This document shows, in pieces, positions 15,007 through 26,311 of a stretch of DNA of 64,000 nt. This DNA comes from Campylorhamphus procurvoides (lineage: Eukaryota > Chordata > Aves > Passeriformes > Dendrocolaptidae), in NCBI GenBank assembly GCA_013396655.1, contig WBMV01004806.1, forward strand, positions 113,081 through 177,080, written 5' to 3'. The notes under the pieces were generated by a model. It was not told the DNA's origin. It saw nothing but the letters and a program-made list of their open reading frames with translations, and searched no databases. Every line of letters begins with the position of its first letter. Position 1 is the first letter of the stretch. The translations under genes and the position numbers were made by a program.

Positions 15007-15342
15007 CTGGCAGACAGTTGCACTCAAAGGTGAAGTCACTTGTTTGATGACATGTCCCTCCATTCATGCAGGGTGACGGGGAGCATGGCACATACACGCT
15101 CTCACAGCGGTGCCCTGTGTAGCCTGGCTTGCACTGGCAGCGGTAGGAGCCAGGCAGATTGACACAGGTGCCCCCATGCTGGCAAAGCCCTGGTGTGGCA
15201 CATTCGTTCACATCTATGTCACACTTCTGGCCACTGTAGCCCGACAGACAGATGCAGGAGAACTTATTTCCTGACACAGTACATGTACTTCCATTGGCAC
15301 AAGGCTGAGATGTGCAGGCATCGATCCACTGGCATTCCTTTC
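15007..15342 (-). CDS. NOTCH2: NOTCH2 exon 4 (EGF repeats 4-6)
   Basis: A 336-base coding exon, equal to the length I recall for vertebrate NOTCH2 exon 4. The acceptor is a pyrimidine tract ending CTACAG and the donor is CCAG/GTAAAT; both ends are phase 1. It encodes three EGF modules in order: EGF 4 (from KECQW to GYSGQKC), EGF 5 starting DIDVNEC with the D-x-D-x-N-E calcium-binding consensus, and EGF 6 starting near YVPC and ending FECNCLPG. The sites C-ANGST-C, C-QHGGT-C and C-MNGGT-C fit the O-fucose consensus. CTSQPC in EGF 4 fits the O-glucose consensus, and NGS in EGF 4 is an N-glycosylation sequon. These extracellular repeats space the receptor and carry the sugars that tune ligand choice. 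All cysteines expected for three EGF modules are present. Confidence 0.98.
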
Positions 15343-16024
15343 CTGTAGGAAATCAAGACAGATTAATAAAAAGTTATTTTTGTGGAAAATAGTATTTCTT
15401 CTTCATGCTACCTCAATTATTAATGTATTAAATCATTACATTATCGTGGGAAAAACAATGTCTGCATTTTACAGTATTTTATTTGAAATAAAAATTCATT
15501 TGTGGTTACAGTATGAAGTCATTTAGAGGGTAACAACAAGATACAGAAAGTTATAATTTACAAAAATAAACCATGACCCAAAATCATTCTATACACTGAC
15601 AGTCACTCTTCTATATCCCCTTCAGGAGTGAAAAGAGTAAGTTTCCACGCTTCCCCCCTCAGGCATCCAACTATGGTTTTCCCATAAAAAGATTTTGCTG
15701 GCCAAATTTGCCCTTTTTTTCCCCCTCGAGAAACTACACTCTGAATTCAAAGTGTAACAGCCACTCCAGAGTAGCTTCTGCACTCAGTTTTCCCATGTGG
15801 ACAACCCCACAAGATCCAAATGTTTTTCTGCTTACGTGTAATGGGTAGGGAGTCTGAGTCCCTATTCCCCTTTGCTTTTTTTGGTCATGAAGTCATTTAG
15901 ACTTCCTCTCATTTCCTGTGCTGGAGTTAGAAAATCTGAGAGCACATTACAACTACCCCAGAACATTCCAGGATGAAGCAACTCACAAAGGAGGGACTCT
16001 GGAGGTACAAATGCAGAAGCCCAC
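15343..16024 (-). other. NOTCH2: NOTCH2 intron 3
   Basis: A short (682-base) AT-rich intron between the EGF 1-3 and EGF 4-6 exons. It begins GTGGGC (minus strand) and ends CTACAG. The middle, roughly 15370-15600, is notably AT-rich and contains a CGTGGGAA motif on the plus strand at 15445-15452, which is listed separately. Confidence 0.9.
15445..15452 (+). promoter_or_regulatory. Candidate RBPJ (CSL) site in NOTCH2 intron 3
   Basis: The octamer CGTGGGAA matches the established high-affinity consensus of RBPJ, the DNA-binding partner of Notch intracellular domains. It lies in an AT-rich part of the short intron 3. One or two exact matches are expected by chance in a window this size, so the assignment rests on the motif alone. 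Confidence 0.2.
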
Positions 16025-16284
16025 CTGTGTAACCTGGAGGACAGACGCACTCATACGTTTCCTGGCCATGGGGATGACAAGTTCCTCCGTTCAGGCAGGG
16101 CTGGGACACGTAGCAGAGATGTGATTCTGAGTACTGACAATCCTCCCCTGTGAATCCTGGAGCACACTTGCAGGTAGGCTTCCCTATCAGAGAGGCAACT
16201 TCACAAGTCCCCCCGTTCTTACAGGTATTGCTTTCACAGGGGTTTCTGTACTGACAGTAGTCTCCAAGAAAGCCTTCTCGACAC
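16025..16284 (-). CDS. NOTCH2: NOTCH2 exon 3 (EGF repeats 1-3)
   Basis: A 260-base coding exon, matching the length I recall for vertebrate NOTCH2 exon 3. It follows a TTGCAG acceptor, starts in phase 2 (completing the lysine codon begun at the end of exon 2), and ends ACAG/GTGGGC in phase 1. It encodes the end of EGF 1 ([10 protein letters not shown]), the whole of EGF 2 (CKNGGTC and [10 protein letters not shown]) and EGF 3 (CLNGGTC, ending CPPGYTG). EGF 2 and EGF 3 carry O-fucose consensus sites. The donor GTGGGC is weaker than GTAAGT but acceptable. Nothing suggests a break, and the frame joins exons 2 and 4 exactly. Confidence 0.98.
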
Positions 16285-19200
16285 CTGCAACACAGAAGAA
16301 ATGAATTGCAGCACACTCACCTGAAGCCTTGCTGTCCTGGGAAGATTCCAGGAATGAAGTCTCATGTCTTGAAATTTGACATAACTAATAGTAACACCAA
16401 CAAACCTAAACACTAACGTCACAGACGTGAGAGGGATTTCCTGTGGGACTGTCTCAAATGAGACCACTGAAAACTTAAGATCAAATTGTGAAATCGCCTG
16501 TTACAAAATACATAAGCACCACATTCAATCAGAGTTACACCAAATGCAGAACCTTGTTCTTGCACTTCCCTGCAAAACTTCATTAAAAGCCTAAGTGTTA
16601 GAGAATTGCTGGGTAACAATTCCTTGCATCTACTCCCCTTCTAGCAAGCGTCCTTTTTTAGAAGAAAATCAAGCCGTTTAATAGGTATTAACACCAGGTA
16701 TTATCCATCTTTCACAATATTTATAAACATTGTAGAAAGGCAGTGTCTGGGGGCCTGAAGATCTGTAGCAGATCCTTCCCCACAACACTCCCGTGAGACA
16801 GGAATATACTGTTCTCCTCATGTTGATAAGTGCATCTGGGACTGTGACATGCTGAAGCCTGCACTCAAATAGCAACACAAGCACTGCAGTCAGGTCTCCC
16901 ACGCCCCTGGCTAGTACCCTAACGACAAGGTCATTGTTCCTCTGCCTCCCACAGAAAAACGAGTACACACACACTATCTACAACCAGGGCAATATTTTAT
17001 ACAAAGATCTCCGACTGCAGAATAATTGCAGTTATTTCTCTCTAACCTAAACTTATGTCAATACAGTCTGACTATGCTTGTCAGCTGTAATCCATCTTTC
17101 AGTTGGCCTTTGTACCACGAATTTTCCATTTAACTTCCAGAGATACAGAATCCAGGCAAGCAGGCCTGCAAAATCCATCTCTGTCAACCACAGTCCTGTC
17201 TGCCTCTTTCAGGTAGCAGAAAGATGCAAGGGTATGCACTGCATAAAAATAACACCTAACACACAGGACTGGCCACTTGTAGTTTCTTCTATAGTGTACA
17301 GCCACACGCTTTAATTGGTGAGTAACCCAAAATATACACAGCCTGGGAGAGCATGTATTTCACTGTAAAAAAAAAAAAAATAAAAATCAGAGGTGAGCAT
17401 TAGATATGTTTTGTTCCAGATCAGGCTGGGTGCAATGATTAAGTCAAAGAGTTACTCAAATCTATGAGGAGATTCCAACTGCAAGAAATACACAAAGTCT
17501 TTAGTTAGTACTCAGACAGGAAAGTAAAAGTAGAGATGCTCCCTTTTCCTTAAGCTCTTAAAGTGTATGGTAGATTAGAAGGTGAAAAAACCCAAACAAC
17601 CACCACCACCAAAGAGAAAAAAAAGAACCATCACAATAAAACACCACATCTAATTCCTAATTGGATAGGCTTTACAATTCAGTTGGAAAAAAAAATCAAA
17701 GTATGGTCACAAAGCTGTGTTTTAAACAGAATCCTACAAGGATCTGCCTTTGATCCTATGTTATTCAACACATCTATCTATGATTAACAATGGAAAACAT
17801 CAATGCTGGTCAAACATGCAGGTAAGAGAGAAGACAAGATTTGGGAGACAATAGTAAAACAAACTGCTTAACAAGGCAGTCAGCACCCAAAATGCACTTT
17901 GGCACTGCAAAGTCAAACATGTAGGAACAAAATATATACAGCATCCCCCAAAAAAACGGAGATTGTTCTGGGAATGGCATACTTGTTCTGGGGATTCCTA
18001 AGAGTCAGCTGAACACAAATTCCTAGTGAGACAGCTGGCCAGGAATATTCTACATGCACAAGCAGCAAATACCAAGGAGGAATAAATGAGATTATTACAC
18101 CTGACAAAGGCTTGGCACAATCATTTCATCAGTTCTGGTATTTGCTTTTTAAGAAGGAGGAGCTGGAATTGATTCAAAGAAGCCAGTAGTAATAATTAAT
18201 AGAAAACTCTGGCCACGATGAAGAGCTCAGGTGGCACAGTCTCTTTATCAAAGGGAAAAAGGAACAAGACAGTTAACCAAAAGCTCCAAGTACCTACAAA
18301 ACTCAGATTTAACAGTAAGTCCCAATCTAGAAAGCACAAGGGATAACAGATCTGAGCATTTAAAACTTGCAGCTAGATGAATTCAAATTAGAGATAGGAT
18401 AATATCTTTATCTTCAGACGCAGACATTCAGAGTCTCTCAGCAGCAGAGAGAAACAACTGGAACAACGCATTTAAGGTTGCAGTGGAATTTCTCCATCAC
18501 TCATGCTTGTTTAAAAGAACACCAGGATTGGCTGTTTCAGGAAGAGTATGCACGCTAGTTCAAACAAAGCTATTCAGAGAAGTTATTATCCAAGTTATGC
18601 AAGGGGTCATTACTAGATGACCACAACTGTTTTTTCTCATGTTAAAATTTATTAACTAGCTTTAGCCTTATGTCTAAAGCAGGAAAGTCACATAATAAAT
18701 GTGCGTAATTGTAATTTACCATTGCCCACGCCCAAATTAGGCTCCTTTCACCATCCCTTAATACTTTCAACTTCATACCCAAGAACAAACATGAAAGAGA
18801 TTTTGTAGGGCAAGGCAGGATTAATAAAGTTACAGAAAGCAAATCCGAGACAATACGAATGCAGAGTATCCTCTGCCTCTTGTGCCATCCTCGGTGTGTC
18901 AGCCGAAGGCTGTCAGTCAGCGTGAGCTGCAGCCACATCACACAAGAGGCTTCGGGTATTCTGGGCCTAAGCCATGGCAGTTCTACAGGCTTCCTTGAAC
19001 ATCTAAAATCCCTCCTGGATTCAGGCTGGAAATCAGTCCAAACGCCAGCGGGCCACAGCACAGCTTTGCAGGAGCTCGATCACATCGAAATCTGGCATCC
19101 AGCAAAGACAGCTGTGCCAGAAGCTGGAGGACTGCTCGACTCCCACGGCATTCAAGCCTGCACACGGTGCACTGGCTGGCTCTGCACAGAGACCGTCTGG

Positions 19201-22200
19201 GAAACCACAGTTAAATCATGGCTCTGGACATCTATACATGCAGCCAATGACTGTGGAAAGACAACACGAACTTCAGTCCCAGCAGCCCCACAAGATTTGG
19301 TCCTGGGGATTTCTTACAGTTTTACCACTGCCAGTGATGGGGGGGTTGGGCAGCGAAGCAGTCAGTCCTCAGTGTCAGCAGTGCTCCAAACTCCTTGGAC
19401 TAAAGGCCACAGGCACAGGACATGCACTTATAGTTCCTCTTTATCGTGAAAGAAGAAGCAACAAACCAAAACTTCACAGAACCTCACCTAGGCCATCTCA
19501 TCAAGCAAACGAGCTCCTCCAAAACCACCCACTCCACCAACAACTACAAAATAAACCAAAACGCTCCTAGAAGTTAAGTCCTCAAGTGCTTTTTCATTAA
19601 AAGGCTGTAAAGCAAACAGCAAGTCTAGAGGAACATTTCATCTTTTGTCCACAAGCAAATAAACCACCAAAATATGCCTTCTCTCCCACCCACCAACACT
19701 TAGGGATACTGGAAGGTGCATTTAACTCTTGCTCCTAGACAACAGGGAGAAGGGAGCCTAAACACTGATTAAGAGTACTGCTGGTACAATTTAAAAGGAA
19801 AGCTGAGATCTGTGCTCTGAGACAACATTCGCAACCATCACCCACAAACAGCCCAGCATTTTGTACACAAATGTTCTGGTACAAAGTTGAAGAGCATTCC
19901 AAGACCAGGCTTGTTCTGGTATCTTCTGAGGCTAATCAGAAAAACACGAGGGAGCGCTCCAGCAGGGAACAGCAAAAGCTCTTTTAACTTTAGCTCTTTA
20001 TATCTGCAGGGACAAAGCCTTACAGAATACGCCAGAGGGAACATATCTGCCTGGGGAAAGATGGTAGGTCAGGTACACACAGCCCTTGTACCCACCATTT
20101 TGTTCTCCTGGAGAAGTGCTTGGTCACACAGTTATGCAACTTTCCCCTCCAGCAACTCAGTCCAATCCTTTTCGAAAGTTAAAGAGCAAAAATCCTACAG
20201 TCCAGATTTTGAACCATCTCTCCTGTCATCAACATTTCTAGGCACCAATACTAGTAATTTAGTTCTAAATGTTGGTGTAGACAAAACTGCAAATATTTGC
20301 CCCCAATTCATGTTGGGCACCACATTGTTTCTCTAAAAATAGAGGCAAACACTGAAAATGCATGATCTAAGTCCAGACTTTTTTAAAGGATATGATTAAA
20401 CTCAAGAGCAAGTCCAGCTTCTCACCACCCCTGCTCTGCTCTCATCCCAACCTACTCTTTCAAGTCCTCTTTAGGAGAGGAAAAAAAAAGCCACTTGTCT
20501 ACAGAGCAGCTTAAAATTGTAGCAGTTTGTGTCAGCTCCAAATGACATGCTCAGAACAGGAAACCAAATCTTTTCCAAATAAAAGCCACTGTTTCTCCTC
20601 AGTTTTCCATCTAACACTCAGAAAAAGAAACAGGAAGATGAAGTTTGTTCTGGCACTTTCTGGAGGCACATGAGGTCTCAACCTACTTCAACAGGAATTT
20701 AATCTTTTAAGAACAAATTTCACATACAACTTAATTCAAATCATGATTTCTGAAACCTAGAGAGTTTGAAATGGGAAAATGTCCTGTGGGCTGCATCAGC
20801 TATGCAGCTGCTTCTAATTAAAGCTTCTCCTTTACTCTCTCTGGGCTACTTTCCAGCACAAATACTTTAGAGCTCAGCCTTTTTTTTTTTTCTCCCCTCC
20901 TCCTTTTCAGCTCCAGCCTGCATTTGCCTTAGCTCAGGCTCTCACGGAGCTAAACAAGAGACGTAAAAACAAAACGAAGGTATTTATCCCAGTTTGAAGT
21001 ATCCACAAACCCATAGAGCTGCATTCACTCTAACAATCTAATGCTGCAAGTGAAAGTAAAAGACTCACAAAAGCTGCACTTTTGGCTCTTCTGCCACAAA
21101 ACTATGCTGAAGTTACCTTCCAAAACTAAGTTCTCTCCTGCTTTCAATAGACTTCTGGAAAGTATGTCTGGCCTGTTGGAAAAACTTCATCTGCTGTACT
21201 ATGTTTGCCTGGGCACATTCACAAGACAGTCTCTTCAAATGCACCTTATAGACAATTTTAACCAGACTTCCAGATGTTTGATTTTCATGGGAGTTTTCTA
21301 CTCAGGCCCATGATATCATCTGGAGATGCACAGAAGGAAGCAGATGGTTTTCATTTAAAAAGCGAAGGGAAGAATTTCCTAGTAGTCTTGCTTCTCCCCC
21401 CCTCAGCCCAACACTCCCTTCTCCTTGATTGGAAGATGCTTCAACAGAGGGGGGGAAAAAATGCAGTCTGATGACTAACATGAGAAGGGTCTCAACTATT
21501 TTGTTACAGATTTTAACCAGACTTCCCTCTGGCTCCCGGGTTCTGACTCCCACACCTACACCTCCTCTCAGGAGGGAGAACAGGATTCTCTGGTTAGCTT
21601 TACAAACACTCCTTCCCATGTCTCAAGGCACCCATTTATGCGTCATACTTTGAATGCAAACTATGGGATGGGATTGCCTCTCTGCTCTGCGTTTAAAGCA
21701 GCACACAGCTATTGTTCCTAGTGCTCAGAAAGTGCCTCTACAAGTGTTCCACTCCAGTGTTCTCTGAGGAGCAGCAGCAGCCACAATTTGAACAGGCAAG
21801 GTTCAGTTCAGCCTTTTCTGCCCGTCAGAGCTCTGAACAGCTTTTGGTCTGCACAGGTAAATCGCAATAGAAAATTTTGACTGAGTGACTGAAATCACTG
21901 CTCTGTTCTGTTCCCAGAATTGAAGCTAAAGAGAATGCACCCTCCCCTTTTTCCTCTGCCCTGGTCTCAAGGGTCTCCTTTAACTTCTGAAAGGAGACAG
22001 AAGGAAACAGAAAAGGGCAGACCATTCTCAGAAAGGGACAACTTTTCAACTTCTGCATTTAGCCTCTTCTGGAAAACTCTCAGACCTCATCCTGCTACAA
22101 GGTCTCCTATGGGTATTCCCCATTCACTGGTCTAGGAGCGATTAGTCTCTCGAGACAGATCCTAAGAAGATATCAGCTACAGTCTCAGAAGCAATGCTGC

Positions 22201-25200
22201 AGTCTAGGATCTTGCTTTCAGCCCCAGAAGTCCTCATAAATCCATGTTAAAATTAATTTATGAAGATCCAGCTGGAAGGAAAGGTAGGTCAAAAACCTGG
22301 CAAGGGCACTGGAATTACTGATGGTTAGAATTGGGACAGAAGCCCCTTACTGCCATGCCATTGCTGCATTGAGTTTAGCATTTTTTTTGAGGTCCTCCTG
22401 TTGCCAATCTGCAGAAAAAGAGGGAAAAATTGCATCACGCAATGTAAAAGGTGCATAAACTTCTGCACCCAGTGAGAAAAACACTGCTTGCTGAAGAGAC
22501 AGGAGCACACAAAGCTGCACAAACCCTGACAGCTTGGGGCATGAGAAGGATGTGCTGAAGGAGACCATGCTTTTTGGCACCTCAGTCTCCCTATTTGACT
22601 AAGAACAGCTCTGAGGTTTCTTAACACCATCAGGACTAACAAAAGACCTTAGTGTTAGAGCAGTGCTTGGTTTCATACAGAGCTATGGCTATCGCTTCTG
22701 GACACACAAATTGCAACAGTCCTAAGGTCAAAAATCCATCTTCAAAGCCTGCCAAGCATGAGAAGTAGCAAGGCCCAATTTCCTCCCTAAACCTTGGAGC
22801 ACCCCTGTGCCAACTCCCTTCTCACTTCTGCTTCTCTCCCTGGCACAGTCTTGCTTCTGCTCCCTTTCACTGGGGTGGGAAGTTGGGAGAGGCCACAGCT
22901 CTCAAACACGGGGAAATCATTTAAGAGACTCTCTGCCTTAGGGCCCTGCCCCACTCCAAGCACAGATGGACTGCCCAATCCTGCATCCACCTGCAGCAGA
23001 GCAGACCCAAACACTCAGAAAACAGCAGGCAGTGATGCCAAAAAATCTCTGCTCTGCTTGTTCTTGAAGCAGCTCCCTGTACCCACACCTTCCTTCCCAG
23101 CCTGCTGCAACTGCAGAAACACCACAAGTTCACAGTACGACCCCACAGACTCCTCCTATTATTGCTCCCCCAGTCATCCAGCAGCAGGGAAAGAAGAAAC
23201 AGTTCTCTTGTGATGTTCACAATTAGCATTAAGCAACAAGGAATTGTTATCCTGCTTCTTTGCTGGATATGAGGATGCCAGAAGGTTCCCTTCATGCTTG
23301 ACACCTCAACACGCAAAAGGCTGCCTGGAGATGCTTTGAGGAAAAAAAAAAACCACCCACCACAACAACAAAAAACCCATCACAGTGCAATGCGAAGCCA
23401 AACTCCAAAGTGCAACTGCTTTTTGTCACAGCAGAACCTAGAAAGGTGGGAAGCATGGGTCCCCTCCACAATGCTGCTGTAGATACAGGTATATTCCTTG
23501 GAATAAGGCACGCATCCTCACCATGCTGGTCAGTGAATGAGCGTAGAAAGAGCTCTCACGCAAAAAAGTCTGGCCTTGGAAGATGCAAACACAGGAATGT
23601 GTAATTTTCTAAATATAAAATCAAGGTCAAAGGAGGTCAGTAACTCTATCAAACAGTGCCGCAGAATGACAGCCATAGGCCAGCAGCGTCTCCAAGGGAA
23701 CAGAGCTACTTAAAGGGCGCTCACAAGAGCAATCTGATAAAGATCCAACCCCGGCTTCCTTACAAGGGTCACAATCGCTGTTCCCATAACAGATGCCAGA
23801 TACACCACAATAAAGGTTCCTTACCAGAAAACCAGCTTTGTTTTTTAATGGAGTAGGTGCTACAGGATTTTTGGACAAAGAAAGCTGTTTCAGCACTAAG
23901 CTGCCATTCACTGCTGGGCCAAATATCTAGACTAGGTGTTTTGTTATCAGTGCTTACTCATGTCTTATGACATTTGATTATTGCTGATGCAGGTTCTCCC
24001 TCAGCCCTTTGCTTGGTTCTTACAGACAGCAAGATTGACTGGATGGCCTGACCACACACTACAACAAACAGCTTGGCTGAGAGGAGATACAGAAAGAGGA
24101 AGAGAGCCTGTTATAATAACTTATTGCTCAGCAGAGGAAGTACTGCAGATAACTTGAAAAAAGTGGAAGGGGTGGAGATGTTGCTAATCATTGAGTGATC
24201 CTGCAGAGCTGCAAGCCAAACTACTTGTTTTTGTAATAAATTCAGTCTCCTGAGCAAAACATTTTTATTCCTACAGCAATCAGAAATTCAGAAAGTCATT
24301 TAGGTTACTAAACCAGATTGAAAGTTCCCCTATTCAGAGTTCCTCATAGTGCAGGAAAGAAAAAAAAGTTAAAACCAAAACAGGATGCTAAGAATCAGCC
24401 TGCTAAAGGTAGAGACTCCACATCTGAGGTGGGTTTTGCTACCTTTTTCCTCCTTTCTGCAAAAAAAGAGTTCTTGAGCCAGAACCAAAAAACAGACACA
24501 TACTAATCTCTGTACACAGTCTTCTATTAGCCTTTCCAGTTACTCTGGCACCTGCAAAGGAGCTGAGTTGTTACTTGAAGGAGGACTTGGCTTAAAACCT
24601 GCAAGAACACTCTGCACAAAAAGGAGGAAAGCAACATTAGAATTATAAACAACTGTGTGCTGAAAAATATAAGTGGTCAAAGCTGCCATTGTAATGAGGG
24701 AAATGTGTCAAGATCTGGACTGCACTACAAATAGTGAACAGAAGTTAATCAGATGAATCAACTTAGACTGTAAAAAACAATTGTTAGAACATGGTTAAGA
24801 GAAACATGGAACTTGAAGAAAACATCCTTAGGAAGGTACGAGCAGCACCAACATCAACACCAGTCTTGTTTATTACCTTCATTGTGACCTACATACTTTG
24901 GCTCCAAACTGGCATGCGTAAGTACACATCAGAAAGACCTACTAACCTCACACTATTTCTTGTTTCACTCTCAAAATATGAGCCAAAAGCAGGAAAAGTT
25001 CCAGCTTTCTTTTCCGAAGGGCAGCTCATTTGATTTGACATCAATATAAAGCCAAGGAAAGGAAAAGACTAGGAAGCAGTAAGAGTTAGAAGTTTTAAAA
25101 GAAACTTTGGTGGAATAATAAGTTACATATTTGCTTTACTGTGGCCTTTCTACACAGCAGGTATTGATTTGAAACTGAGAAGAACCTCAAATTAGATTAT

Positions 25201-26229
25201 GATTTCCCCTTTGTGTGTCACAGGTGCAATTTAAGTATATCGAGCTTTATGTACCACATTAATAGAGAACCAAAGGTTGTGTCTAGGGAAGAGGGATGTG
25301 TAGAGAAGGGTAAAGAGTAGACCTGTGCACTAGCCAGGCTAAATCAATATGACAAAACTCACTAATATTTAAAGAATGTTTGCATTAGCATAGGGATTTA
25401 GCATTTTAGAAAATCACATAACTTGCACTGATGAAGTAAACAATGTTTAGAAAATAATATATTTACTGCACACATGGTAAATTAACCCTGCCAAACCAGG
25501 AGAATTCATCTTTTGGCAAAATATCACTTCATTTAAAAAAAAAAAAAATCCAAGTACTGCAGTTTGAGAGGTGAATTGCATTTCAATAGATGTGACATCA
25601 TTCTCCAGACACCACATACCCTGTCAAAGGCCCTGTCAAAGCTCCTGATGATGAGTTTTCCACACAACAGCAAAGTGAAAGCACCATTAAAGGTGAGTAC
25701 CAACATTAGCAAAATCAAATACATGATAAAACCAAATGTAGATGTTTATTTGGGGGCTTTTGCAAGTTGTTTAGCAACTCCCAGATATTACTTTCTCCCA
25801 AGCATGTAGAAGGGAGCTGGCACACTTCAGAGTAGGGAATAGTTCAGAAAAACCTCAAAAATATTCAAATTGAGGCTGAAGATCTAAAAAGTAAGACAAC
25901 CTATAAAACAAAGAGCAAGTTTCAACTTAACTTGTGGGTCTGGAAACAAGGTACAGAGTTTAGATGATTGGTTTGGCCTGAGTTCCTGATCTAATGCAAA
26001 GAAATCCAACTGACAAGATCCAAACCCAAATACTGAACAAGAATTTCAGATTTCTTACATTAAAAAAGCTAGTACACAAAAAATAACACATTATCAAGAA
26101 AAAATAACAGTGCTAAAACTTAAACTGGAAGCACCCAGTAAGAAAATCTTAAGAATTCACATTTTCTTTCTGGCTAGAACTCTGAATGAAACAAGACTGA
26201 TAATTAAATTGATTAGAAATGAAACTTAC
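16285..26229 (-). other. NOTCH2: NOTCH2 intron 2
   Basis: Intron of 9.9 kb, starting GTAAGT (minus strand) after exon 2 and ending in a TTGCAG acceptor before exon 3. It contains an old LINE fragment in antisense orientation (about 17.7-18.5 kb) and, just beyond it, a stretch open in several frames on both strands (about 18.64-19.57 kb) that I do not recognise. The remainder is AT-rich unique sequence with short homopolymers, for example A runs near 17368 and T runs near 20880. Confidence 0.85.
17690..18530 (+). mobile_element. Ancient CR1/L3-type LINE fragment (reverse transcriptase 3' part)
   Basis: A decayed non-LTR retrotransposon remnant on the plus strand, antisense to NOTCH2. Positions 17728-17784 translate to RILQGSAFDPMLFNTSIYD, which lines up with the reverse-transcriptase block of CR1/L3 LINEs (a Q-G-S-x-x-x-P-x-L-F-N-x-x-I-x-D pattern). 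Following DNA keeps the order of motifs I recall from old amniote CR1/L3 consensus 3' parts: a stretch around 18150 resembling the aagaaggatg..gattcaaagaagc segment, one near 18420-18480 resembling the gagagaaacaactggaacaac segment, then a tggaatttctccatcact-like piece. Many stops and frameshifts show it is dead. Boundaries are approximate. Confidence 0.7.
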
Positions 26230-26311
26230 TTGCAATATCCTGTACCATTTTGGTACGGGATGCACTTTCCCTCATTAACACATGGCCTGGAATCATCCAT
26301 ACACTGCAAAG
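26230..26311 (-). CDS. NOTCH2: NOTCH2 exon 2 (start of EGF repeat 1)
   Basis: An 82-base coding exon, the length I recall for vertebrate NOTCH2 exon 2. The acceptor is a long pyrimidine tract ending TTTCAG and the donor is CAA/GTAAGT, a near-consensus site. The first codon is split after one base with exon 1, giving (A)LQC, the mature N-terminus just after the signal peptide. It encodes the first half of EGF 1, with CVNEGKC and the N-glycosylation sequon NGT in QNGTGYC. The lysine codon at the end is split with exon 3. Compared with the human protein as I remember it, the segment between the first two cysteines differs (MDDSRP here), which is normal divergence for this repeat. Confidence 0.97.
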
